Origin: Desulfobulbus sp.
GTDB lineage: Bacteria; Desulfobacterota; Desulfobulbia; Desulfobulbales; Desulfobulbaceae
Assembly (NCBI GenBank): GCA_031280615.1
Contig: JAITGO010000017.1
Coordinates: 124,001-188,000, forward strand
Length of the DNA: 64,000 bases
Reading direction: 5' to 3'
Both the position numbers and the translations under genes were made by a program. Below are positions 51,461 to 61,073 of the stretch, piece by piece. The notes under the pieces were generated by a model, which was given only the letters and a program-made list of their open reading frames with translations, was not told where the DNA came from and made no database searches. How positions within the stretch are numbered: the stretch's first letter is position 1; the number at the start of each line of letters is the position of its first letter.

Positions 51461-51476
51461 AAAATTCCGGAATTTT
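51461..51476. repeat. 16-bp perfect palindrome upstream of serA
   Basis: AAAATTCCGGAATTTT reads the same on both strands. It lies in the long gap (51365-51625) before the serA promoter, within a run of related GGAAAA strings. It could be a binding site for a dimeric regulator. No gene is supported in this gap. Confidence 0.5.
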
Positions 51477-51625
51477 TCAATAATTAAAACGAACTATATG
51501 TACAACGGATTTTTTGAGCGCGGCCGCGGCGTCGAGAACGGCTGGCAGAGCGCGATCCTGGTCCGCATCGAGCATTGCCCCGTCCTTTCCCGACACCATG
51601 CCGAGCATTTCCTCCCCCCTTTTTC

Positions 51626-51654
51626 TTGACATGTCTTTGGTGTTTTCTTTATGG
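51626..51654 (+). promoter_or_regulatory. Probable promoter of serA
   Basis: TTGACA (51626-51631), a 17-base spacer and TTATGG (51649-51654). The implied transcript has a leader of about 165 bases before the serA ATG. Confidence 0.6.
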
Positions 51655-51706
51655 TACCGCGTTTTGTCATCCGTCCAACTGCTGCCAAGGGCATAGGTTG
51701 ACCGAA

Positions 51707-51758
51707 CGACGCTGGCAACCTGCTACGGGTTCGTTTCAAGCGGCCTGCCAAGGCGTCG
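51707..51758 (+). ncRNA. Structured leader upstream of serA
   Basis: CGACGCTGGCA (51707-51717) pairs with TGCCA-AG-GCGTCG (51746-51758), an 11-base-pair stem with a two-base bulge and a 28-base loop. A second partner, AGCGTC at 51771-51776, can pair with GACGCT at 51708-51713 instead, so two exclusive folds are possible. It does not match a riboswitch class that I know. Confidence 0.45.
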
Positions 51759-51825
51759 ATGGCGAAAAATAGCGTCCGCTCTTTTGTCTTTTCCCTTTGT
51801 TTTTAATATCGATGAGGATGAAACC

Positions 51826-53025
51826 ATGAGGCAATTCAAGATCAAAACCATCAACGCCATTGCCAAAGAAGGATTGGGCCTGTTCAACGACCGGTTTGCG
51901 GTCAGTGCCGAAGAGGAGAACCCCGAGGGCATTGTCGTCCGCAGTTCCAAGGTTGACCTTGGCCAGTACTCCTCGCTGCTGGCGGTGGCGCGGGCCGGGG
52001 CCGGGGTTAACAATATTCCTGTGGACGAGGCCACGGAAAAAGGCATTTGTGTGTTCAACACCCCAGGTGCCAACGCCAATGCAGTGGTGGAGCTGGTGTA
52101 CACTTCGCTCGGCATCTGGCTGCGCAACGTCGAGAAGAGCATCGAATTTTGCCAGGGCCTGACCGGGATGACCGACGAGGAGATCAACCGTGAGGTGGAA
52201 GCCCGGAAAAAGAAATTCAAGGGCGAGGAGATGGCCGGCAAGACCCTGGCGGTCATTGGGCTGGGCAAGATCGGTGTGGGCGTGGCCAATGCCGGTTTGC
52301 ACCACGGCATGAAGGTGATGGGGTTCGATCCTTTTCCGGCCATGGACAACATCCACGATCTCGATCCCCAGGTCACCCTGACCCGGTCCCGCAGAGAAGC
52401 TTTGGGCAATGCCGATTTCATTTCCATTCATATCCCGCTCAACAAAAACACCAGGGGGTATGTCGCCCACAAGGATTTCCTCGAGTTCGTCAAGGACGGC
52501 TGCGTGCTGATCAACTATGCCCGCGGCCCGGTGGTGGACGAGGACGCCGTGCTGGCGGGCCTGGAAAGCGGCAAGCTTCGCGGCCATATTTCCGATTTTC
52601 CCTCGGTGAAATTCATGGGCCACGAGAAAATCCTGCTCACTCCCCATCTGGGCGCCTCCACGGCCGAGTCCGAGGAAAATTGCGCCACCATGGCGGTTCG
52701 TGAACTCAAGCACTATCTCGAGTTCGGCAACATCGTCCACAGTGTCAACTTTCCCAATATCGAAACCATCCCCACCGTGGACGTGCATACCCGCCTGACC
52801 GTGATCAACCGCGATCAGCCCGGCATGATCGGCCTGATCAGCAACATTCTCGGTGCCGAACACATCAACATCATGAACTACACCAACAAGAGCAACGGCA
52901 CGGTTGGCTACAACATCATCGATTGTGCGGGACCGGTCCCGGAAGAGGTGCAGAAGAAGATCGCCCAGCAGGAGGGCGTGCTGCGCGTCCGGGTGATTCC
53001 GTTGGAGATCCGTGGACCGCAATGA
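51826..53025 (+). CDS. serA: D-3-phosphoglycerate dehydrogenase
   Basis: The 399-residue protein is a D-2-hydroxyacid dehydrogenase. It has the NAD-binding motif VIGLGKIGVGVA (about 141-152), the catalytic Arg in NYARGPVVDEDA, and the Glu/His pair region ending TPHLGASTAES. A short ACT domain (about 322-399) follows, as in regulated SerA enzymes. It makes 3-phosphohydroxypyruvate for serine synthesis. The sequence between the catalytic parts is shorter than in long-form SerA. The start follows GAGGATGAAACC. Confidence 0.9.
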   Translation: MRQFKIKTINAIAKEGLGLFNDRFAVSAEEENPEGIVVRSSKVDLGQYSSLLAVARAGAGVNNIPVDEATEKGICVFNTPGANANAVVELVYTSLGIWLRNVEKSIEFCQGLTGMTDEEINREVEARKKKFKGEEMAGKTLAVIGLGKIGVGVANAGLHHGMKVMGFDPFPAMDNIHDLDPQVTLTRSRREALGNADFISIHIPLNKNTRGYVAHKDFLEFVKDGCVLINYARGPVVDEDAVLAGLESGKLRGHISDFPSVKFMGHEKILLTPHLGASTAESEENCATMAVRELKHYLEFGNIVHSVNFPNIETIPTVDVHTRLTVINRDQPGMIGLISNILGAEHINIMNYTNKSNGTVGYNIIDCAGPVPEEVQKKIAQQEGVLRVRVIPLEIRGPQ

Positions 53026-53356
53026 AACATTGGGTAAATACTATCCAGTTCGAGTACGAATACGGTAAAAGACGTATAAAAAAGTGGATCGCCTAATTCG
53101 CTGTTTCAACGGCATGTTCTTGCGAAAACCAAGCCTCGGCCGCCGTTGGGTTAAAAATATTTAACTCTTTTCCTTGGAGATGTGGCTGGTTTTGAATTCG
53201 TTCGCACGTCTAATTCCTCGAAATAACTTGATTGTTGCGATGCGAAAGCGCGGTGGATAAAATGGCACGGGAAATGCTAGATGTAGGGTACTTCTTCATC
53301 TCTTCTCTCCTTTTCCGGCTTGATCCCCAGTGGGTCAAGCCGGTTTTTTTTGGGTC
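53026..53356. other. Intergenic region between serA and the DUF362 gene
   Basis: About 330 bases, AT-rich in the first half. No gene or clear promoter pair is seen apart from the hairpin at 53315. The serA transcript has no obvious terminator before that hairpin. Confidence 0.4.
53315..53351 (+). terminator. Terminator-like hairpin directly before the DUF362 gene
   Basis: CCGGCTTGA and TCAAGCCGG (53335-53343) form a strong stem, extended by CCC/GGG, followed by eight T residues. It ends only six bases before the next start codon, so it may act as an attenuator for that gene or simply end the serA transcript. Confidence 0.8.
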
Positions 53357-54301
53357 ATGCGATCGGCTGTTTCCTCTGTTTTTCTGACATCCCTTCCTTG
53401 CTACGAACCGGATCGGGTGGAGCCGGCAGTCGATGGGTTGCTGACGGCCTTGTTGCCGGACGACCAGGCCTTGCGCACGGCCAAGGTGCTGCTCAAGCCC
53501 AATTTGATCACCGCCAGGAACGGGCTGCTGGCCTGCACCGACAGTCGGATCATCGTTGCGGTGGCGCGCTGGTTGCTGGCGCGCGGAGCCCGGGTCGCGG
53601 TCGGCGATTCCCCGTCCTTTGGTTCGGCGCGGGCGGTTCTTGCGGCCATTGGCGCCCTGCCGGCCTTGCAGCGGCTCGGGGTGCCGGTGCACGAATTTCG
53701 CCATCGCAAGGAGATCGTCTTGGCAAGCGGCCAGAAGGCAGGCCTGGCCACTGCGGCTTTGGAGTGCGATCTGCTGGTCAATCTGCCCAAGGTCAAGGCC
53801 CATTCCCAGATGCTGGCGACCCTGGCGGTGAAAAATTTGTTCGGCTGCCTGGCCGGATTTCAAAAACCCTGGTGGCACATGGTGCACGGCGAAAGCGACG
53901 GCCGATTCGCCGATTTGCTGATCGAGCTGTTGGCCACCTTGCCAGCCGGTTGCACCGTGGTGGACGGGGTGACAGCCATGCACCGGACCGGACCGGTGCA
54001 CGGTGTCCCGTACGCCTTGGGCATTCTTGTCGGCGGAGTCGATCCGGTGGCGGTCGACACGGCCCTGCTTGCCTTGCTCGGCATCGAACCGCACCGCTGC
54101 CCCCTCTGGCATGCCGCCCGGCGGGCCGGGCTGAATGGAACCACCATGGAGGAACTCACCTTTCCCTTGAGACATCCGGCCGATTTGGCGGTCCGTGACT
54201 TTGTGGTCCCCGAAACATTGGGGCCGATTCGTTTCAATCTTTTTCGATTCATCAAGAATTCCATCAAGCGGGCACTGCTGCGCGCCGGTGAAACCCGGTG
54301 A
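53357..54301 (+). CDS. DUF362 domain protein
   Basis: The 314-residue protein has the DUF362 pattern: KVLLKPNLITARNG near residue 45, VAVGDSPSFGS near 82, NLPKVKAHSQMLATLAVKNLFGC near 145-167, and GGVDPVAVDTALLALLGI. The conserved glycine and lysine blocks suggest a folded domain of about 280 residues. No ferredoxin cysteines are attached, unlike many family members. The activity is unknown. It starts six bases after a terminator-like hairpin, has no good ribosome site, and is followed by the enoyl reductase gene after 35 bases. Confidence 0.8.
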   Translation: MRSAVSSVFLTSLPCYEPDRVEPAVDGLLTALLPDDQALRTAKVLLKPNLITARNGLLACTDSRIIVAVARWLLARGARVAVGDSPSFGSARAVLAAIGALPALQRLGVPVHEFRHRKEIVLASGQKAGLATAALECDLLVNLPKVKAHSQMLATLAVKNLFGCLAGFQKPWWHMVHGESDGRFADLLIELLATLPAGCTVVDGVTAMHRTGPVHGVPYALGILVGGVDPVAVDTALLALLGIEPHRCPLWHAARRAGLNGTTMEELTFPLRHPADLAVRDFVVPETLGPIRFNLFRFIKNSIKRALLRAGETR

Positions 54302-54336
54302 CCCATTGCCGATGCTTGAGCGACCGAGGAAGTCCT

Positions 54337-55089
54337 ATGATTGATTTGCACGGGAAGGTGGCCCTGGTCACCGGCGGTTCGAGGGGTATTGGTAAGGCGG
54401 TGGCACAGCGGCTGGCCGGGCAGGGGGCCGAGGTGATCGTCACCTATGTTCGGCACCGGACCAATGCCGCCGAAGTGGTGGCCGCGATTGAGCAGCAAGG
54501 GGGAAAATGCCAGGCGATGCGCGCCAATCTCGCCGACGAGGAGAGCCTGATGGCCCTGTTCGAAGAACTGCGCGGCCGCACTTCCCGGCTGGACATCGTG
54601 GTTTCCAACGCCGCCTCAGGAGTGCTGCAGCCCGTCACCGCCCTCAAGAGCCGGCATTGGGACTGGGCGGTCAATGTCAATGCCCGTGCCTTGCTGCTGA
54701 TCGCCCAGCAGGCGTTGCCCCTGATGGGGCCGGGCGGCCGGATTGTCGCCCTTTCCTCGATCGGGGCGGTCCGGGCCGTGCCCAACTACACGGTTGTGGG
54801 GGCTTCCAAGGGGGCGCTGGAATCGCTGGTCCGGCATCTGGCGGTGGAGTTGGGGCCGCAGGGAATCACCGTCAACACGATCAGCGCCGGGGTGGTGGAG
54901 ACCGACGCCCTCGCCAAATTTCCCAATCGCGAGGAAATCGTGGCCGCCGCCAAGGGTAGGACGCCGCTTGGGCGACTGACCAGGCCGGAGGATGTGGCCG
55001 ATACCGCCTTGTTTCTCTGTAGCGACCTGGCGGCGATGATCCACGGCCAGACCATCGTGGTCGACGGCGGCTATGCCATCTGCGGCTAG
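54337..55089 (+). CDS. fabL: Enoyl-ACP reductase, FabL type (short-chain dehydrogenase)
   Basis: The 250-residue short-chain dehydrogenase has the cofactor motif TGGSRGIG (12-19), NAAS at 91-94 and the active-site tyrosine and lysine at Y151 and K158. They are six residues apart (YTVVGASK) rather than three as in FabG. That spacing and numbering match FabL (enoyl-ACP reductase III) of Bacillus subtilis, and the later NTISAGVVETDAL and FPNREE blocks also match as I recall them. It would reduce enoyl-ACP with NADPH in fatty acid synthesis. The FabL assignment is by motif; a specialised 3-oxoacyl reductase remains possible. Confidence 0.82.
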   Translation: MIDLHGKVALVTGGSRGIGKAVAQRLAGQGAEVIVTYVRHRTNAAEVVAAIEQQGGKCQAMRANLADEESLMALFEELRGRTSRLDIVVSNAASGVLQPVTALKSRHWDWAVNVNARALLLIAQQALPLMGPGGRIVALSSIGAVRAVPNYTVVGASKGALESLVRHLAVELGPQGITVNTISAGVVETDALAKFPNREEIVAAAKGRTPLGRLTRPEDVADTALFLCSDLAAMIHGQTIVVDGGYAICG

Positions 55090-55200
55090 GCTTGCATGGC
55101 AAACGCCGCCGGCGGAGATCCGAAACAAGGCGGAACTCCCGGACAATGGCGGCGAATGGAAACGGGATGAAAAAGCCGGCGGACCGTCCGGCTGTTTGCA

Positions 55201-55229
55201 TTGAATTTTCCTTGTTTGTTGAGTATATA
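55201..55229 (+). promoter_or_regulatory. Probable promoter of metK
   Basis: TTGAAT (55201-55206), a 17-base spacer and TATATA (55224-55229) lie about 100 bases upstream of metK. The predicted start near 55236 places the hairpin at 55244-55294 at the beginning of the leader. Confidence 0.65.
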
Positions 55230-55243
55230 GTTTGTTTTTCGTT

Positions 55244-55294
55244 GCCCTGTCGGAGCGCCGTGTCAGCCGGATCGGGCAGGGCACTCTTCTTTTT
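55244..55294 (+). promoter_or_regulatory. Leader hairpin with T-run before metK (possible attenuator)
   Basis: GCCCTG (55244-55249) pairs with CAGGGC (55277-55282), enclosing a GC-rich 27-base segment that can fold further. A T-rich run (CTTCTTTTTTT) follows, 36 bases before the metK ATG. It looks like a terminator placed in the leader. It does not match the SAM or SAH riboswitch consensus I know. Confidence 0.5.
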
Positions 55295-55329
55295 TTCAAC
55301 GTTTTCATTCCCCAACGGGAGACACCTTC

Positions 55330-56493
<1,164 letters not shown>

Positions 56494-56557
56494 TTTTTGC
56501 GCGATTATTGCTTGAACCATCAATGCGCCCTCGCTTGGAGGGGGCATGGGAGACACC

Positions 56558-57844
<1,287 letters not shown>

Positions 57845-57872
57845 TGCCGCTGGCGGCAATGTGTGCGGTTCG

Positions 57873-57903
57873 GGCAGGGTGAGCATTCACCCTGCCTTTT
57901 TTT
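57873..57903 (+). terminator. Intrinsic terminator after ahcY
   Basis: GGCAGGGTGA and TCACCCTGCC form a perfect 10-base stem around GCAT, followed by seven T residues. trmFO begins 25 bases later. Confidence 0.93.
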
Positions 57904-57927
57904 ATGGGAGAGCAAGGGGAGACAACA

Positions 57928-59295
57928 ATGGCCAACACGGGGAAGATCACGGTGATCGGCGGCGGGCTGGCCGGGTGCGAGGCGGCCTGGCAGGCGGCGC
58001 AGCGGGGAGTGGGCGTGACCCTGGTGGAAATGAAGCCGCTCACGTTCAGTCCGGCCCACGAGATGGCGCAGTTGGGCGAGCTGGTCTGCTCCAATTCACT
58101 CCGCTCCAACGCGGTCGATTCCGCTGCCGGGCTGCTGAAGGAGGAAATGCGGTTGCTGGATTCGCTGGTGATGCGGGCGGCCGATCGGACCGCCGTGCCC
58201 GCCGGCAAGGCCCTGGCCGTTGACCGGCAACGATTTGCCGCCCAGCTGACTGCCGCGATCGAATCCCATCCCCTGATCACGGTGTGCCGGCAGGAGGCCG
58301 TCCGCATTCCCGAAACCACGGACGGGCCGGTGATCCTGGCCGCGGGGCCGCTGCTCTCCGGGCCCTTGGCCGAGCATCTGCGGACCCTGACCGGGGATGC
58401 GCACTTGGCCTTTTACGACGCCATTGCGCCGATCGTCGATGCCGACAGCCTCGACTTGGAAGTGATCTACCGGAAATCCCGCTGGGACGAGGAGGGGCCG
58501 GGCGACTATCTCAACTGCCCCATGGATCGGGAACAGTACGAGCGGTTCGTGGGCCTGTTCGGCACGGCTCAAACCGTCCCCTTGCATGCCTTTGAGGATC
58601 CGAAATATTTCGAGGGATGCCTGCCCATCGAGGTGATGGCCGCCCGGGGGCTGGAAACCCTTCGCTACGGGCCGATGAAGCCGGTGGGGCTGGCGCATCC
58701 GGTCACCGGCGAGCTGGCGTACGCCGTGGTCCAACTGCGGATGGAAAACCGCGAGGGCACGGCCTACAACCTGGTGGGCTTCCAAACCAAGCTGACCTAT
58801 CCCGAGCAGCAGCGCATCTTTCGAACCATCCCCGGGCTGGAGCGGGCGGTGTTTCTCCGCCTGGGCTCCATCCATCGCAATACCTTTGTCTGCGCGCCGC
58901 GGGTTCTCGATGCCAGCCTGCAGCTGCATCGATGCCCGGGCCTGTTCATCGCGGGCCAGCTGTCCGGGGTCGAGGGCTACATTGAATCGGCGGCCATGGG
59001 GCTGCTCGCCGGCGGCAACGCCGCCCGCATGGCCTTAGGCGAGGAGGTGGCGATTCCGCCGGCCGACACGGCCCATGGCGCCCTGATTTGCCATCTCATG
59101 GCCTCCGATCCCGCCCATTTCCAACCGTCCAACGTCAATTTCGGTTTGTTCCCGCCGCTTGCCGGCCGAAAAATCCCCAGGAAAATGCGCGGCCAGGTCC
59201 GGGCCGAGCAGGCTCTGCAGCGGATCCGGCAGTGGCGTCGGCTATTTTCCGAAGATCAGGAAGAAGGCTCGTCTTCTTCCCTGAATCCCCAGTAG
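57928..59295 (+). CDS. trmFO: Methylenetetrahydrofolate-tRNA (uracil54-C5)-methyltransferase
   Basis: The 455-residue flavoprotein starts with an FAD-binding VIGGGLAGCEAAWQAA motif. TrmFO-specific blocks include ELVCSNSLRSN, SRWDEEGPGDYLNCP, YVVQLR-like YAVVQLRMENREGTAYNLVGFQT, and GQLSGVEGYIESAAMGLLAG. It uses folate as methyl donor to make ribothymidine 54 in tRNA, an alternative to SAM-dependent TrmA. Its last 40 bases overlap the convergent primase-helicase gene. Confidence 0.94.
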   Translation: MANTGKITVIGGGLAGCEAAWQAAQRGVGVTLVEMKPLTFSPAHEMAQLGELVCSNSLRSNAVDSAAGLLKEEMRLLDSLVMRAADRTAVPAGKALAVDRQRFAAQLTAAIESHPLITVCRQEAVRIPETTDGPVILAAGPLLSGPLAEHLRTLTGDAHLAFYDAIAPIVDADSLDLEVIYRKSRWDEEGPGDYLNCPMDREQYERFVGLFGTAQTVPLHAFEDPKYFEGCLPIEVMAARGLETLRYGPMKPVGLAHPVTGELAYAVVQLRMENREGTAYNLVGFQTKLTYPEQQRIFRTIPGLERAVFLRLGSIHRNTFVCAPRVLDASLQLHRCPGLFIAGQLSGVEGYIESAAMGLLAGGNAARMALGEEVAIPPADTAHGALICHLMASDPAHFQPSNVNFGLFPPLAGRKIPRKMRGQVRAEQALQRIRQWRRLFSEDQEEGSSSSLNPQ

Positions 59296-61037
59296 GGATA
59301 GTCGAGCCGATAGGAGGCGACCCGCCCCGGACTCTGCTCGCGGCTGGCCACCAGCCAGAGTTCGTTGCGGCGATGCTCCGGCGAGGTGTCGGCAAACGGA
59401 TCCCATTGGGTCAGAAAGACCATGGCGTTGTCGGCGGAATAGCCGATATCGCCCGATCCCTTGAACGAGCCGAGGTGGGGTTGGCGGTCGAATTGGCCGT
59501 CCGGGCTTCGTTCGAGCTCGGAAATCACGAGAAAGGCGGTCCCCAGCTCGTCGCGGATCGCCTCCAGCTGGCGCAGCCAGCCATCGATGCCGCTGCGTTG
59601 CTGGCTGATATCCTTGAAGGGCAGCTTGTGCAGGCTGTCGATGATCACGACCGTATAGTCGCTGTTGGTCTCATGGCGGAGGAAATCGATGTGGCGCCGC
59701 ATGGTTTCGGGCGAAAGCCGCCGGTCGTTGACGACCCGCAGCCAATTGAGCATGGCGCGCAGCGTGTGCTCGGCCTGGGCCAGCCGTTTTTGTTCGTCGT
59801 CGGCCAGGGCGCCCGATTTAATTCGGTCGATGGCAAGGCGGCTGAGCCGGCTGAGGATGCGGAGATAGATTTTCTGACGGCCGTTTTCAAAGTCGTAGTA
59901 CAGCACCGGGATTTTCCGGAGGGCCATGTCCGAGGCGATCTGGATGAAAAAGGCCGATTTGCCCGCCTTGGGCGTGCCTCCCATGATGTTGATGCCGTGG
60001 ATGCCGGCCAGGGCCTGGTCCAGCTTGGAAAAACCGCTGGTCAGGTTGGCATAGGAGTCGCCGGATTCCTGGAGCAGGCGCTCGCGGAAGCCCTGGAATT
60101 CTCCGGCCGGGGTGGCGAAAGGCGAAAAGGCGCGTGCCTGCTTGATCAGAGTGAAGACCTGGCGCTGGAATTGGGGGCCGCTGGCCACGGCCAATTGATA
60201 GATGGAGCTGTTCCGGGCGGCCTGCTCCGGCCAGCGGACAATCCGCACTTTGTATCCGGTTCGGGTGGCGAAATTTCTGGCCATGGCCTCGGATTCGGCG
60301 CTGTGGTCGACCCAGAGGAAAACGGTACGGATCCAGCTCAATCGCTGGGGATCGAGGTGCTCGAGGTCCGCGGCCTTGGGCACGGCGAGCCCCGGCAGCC
60401 CCAGTTGCTTCAAGGGCAGCAGGTTGTGCTCGCCTTCCACCAGGAAGAGGGCACCGTTTTCGCAGTGCTCGATCTCCGGGACATTGAACAGGCGAAACGG
60501 CTCGGCGGCAAAGCGCTCGTCGCCGTGCCAGAAGAAATCCTCGGGCCGCTCCGGATGGACGCACCGGGCGGCATAGCAGTTGCCATTGGCCTGGATATAG
60601 GGATAAACCAGGTAGCGGCCGTTGTAGCCGACCCGCAACTCGGCCAGAATCTCGGGCGCGAGCGATGCCCGTTGAAAGAACTCGAGCGCGTCCCCGGTCA
60701 GTTTGTCGGCAAACCCGATCAGCTCCTGATTGAGATTCGCAGCCGGATAATCGGTCTCGCGGCCGAAATAGTCGCGGTCGGGGTCGAACCCCGGCACCTC
60801 CGCCAGAGCGATGGCGCCGGTCCTGGCGAAATGCAAGGGGAATCCGCCGGGCACGCAGTGGCTGAGGCAGCGGAAGTAGCCGTGGAAAAAGCTATCCGGG
60901 TTGAGGTGGACGGTCACAATGCCTGCCGGCTGCTTGCCCTGCCGGCTGCAGAAAGGGCAGGGGGCTTGGATGGTCCCGTTGCGCTGCTGCGCCTGCGGGA
61001 GGTGACGGCGGTAAAATTCGGAGACGGGATCGGTCAT
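59256..61037 (-). CDS. T7 gp4-like primase-helicase (zinc finger, TOPRIM, RecA-like ATPase)
   Basis: The 593-residue protein has an N-terminal zinc-ribbon with cysteines C27, C30, C57 and C61 (CPFC...CLSHC). A TOPRIM region follows with FLVEGEHNLLPL near residue 200. The C-terminal DnaB-like ATPase has Walker A GGTPKAGKSAF near 351-361 and Walker B VVIIDS near 461-466. This is the domain order of phage T7 gp4 and mitochondrial Twinkle. No phage genes surround it, so it may be a domesticated or mobile-element-derived helicase, or a defence or repair factor. It lies 36 bases downstream of the HEAT-cNMP-PilZ gene on the same strand and may be co-transcribed with it. Confidence 0.75.
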   Translation of the reverse strand: MTDPVSEFYRRHLPQAQQRNGTIQAPCPFCSRQGKQPAGIVTVHLNPDSFFHGYFRCLSHCVPGGFPLHFARTGAIALAEVPGFDPDRDYFGRETDYPAANLNQELIGFADKLTGDALEFFQRASLAPEILAELRVGYNGRYLVYPYIQANGNCYAARCVHPERPEDFFWHGDERFAAEPFRLFNVPEIEHCENGALFLVEGEHNLLPLKQLGLPGLAVPKAADLEHLDPQRLSWIRTVFLWVDHSAESEAMARNFATRTGYKVRIVRWPEQAARNSSIYQLAVASGPQFQRQVFTLIKQARAFSPFATPAGEFQGFRERLLQESGDSYANLTSGFSKLDQALAGIHGINIMGGTPKAGKSAFFIQIASDMALRKIPVLYYDFENGRQKIYLRILSRLSRLAIDRIKSGALADDEQKRLAQAEHTLRAMLNWLRVVNDRRLSPETMRRHIDFLRHETNSDYTVVIIDSLHKLPFKDISQQRSGIDGWLRQLEAIRDELGTAFLVISELERSPDGQFDRQPHLGSFKGSGDIGYSADNAMVFLTQWDPFADTSPEHRRNELWLVASREQSPGRVASYRLDYPYWGFREEDEPSS

Positions 61038-61073
61038 GGCGCTGTCGGCTACGGGTTGACCCCAACGATCGGA

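Noticed and set aside
51375..51629. Short open frame of 84 codons in the gap before serA
   Set aside because: No ribosome site, biased composition, and it lies over the palindrome and the -35 box of serA; no support as a gene.
51707..51758. SAM or SAH riboswitch before serA
   Set aside because: A GGCAACC string resembles part of the SAM-I core, but the other conserved bases and helices are missing.
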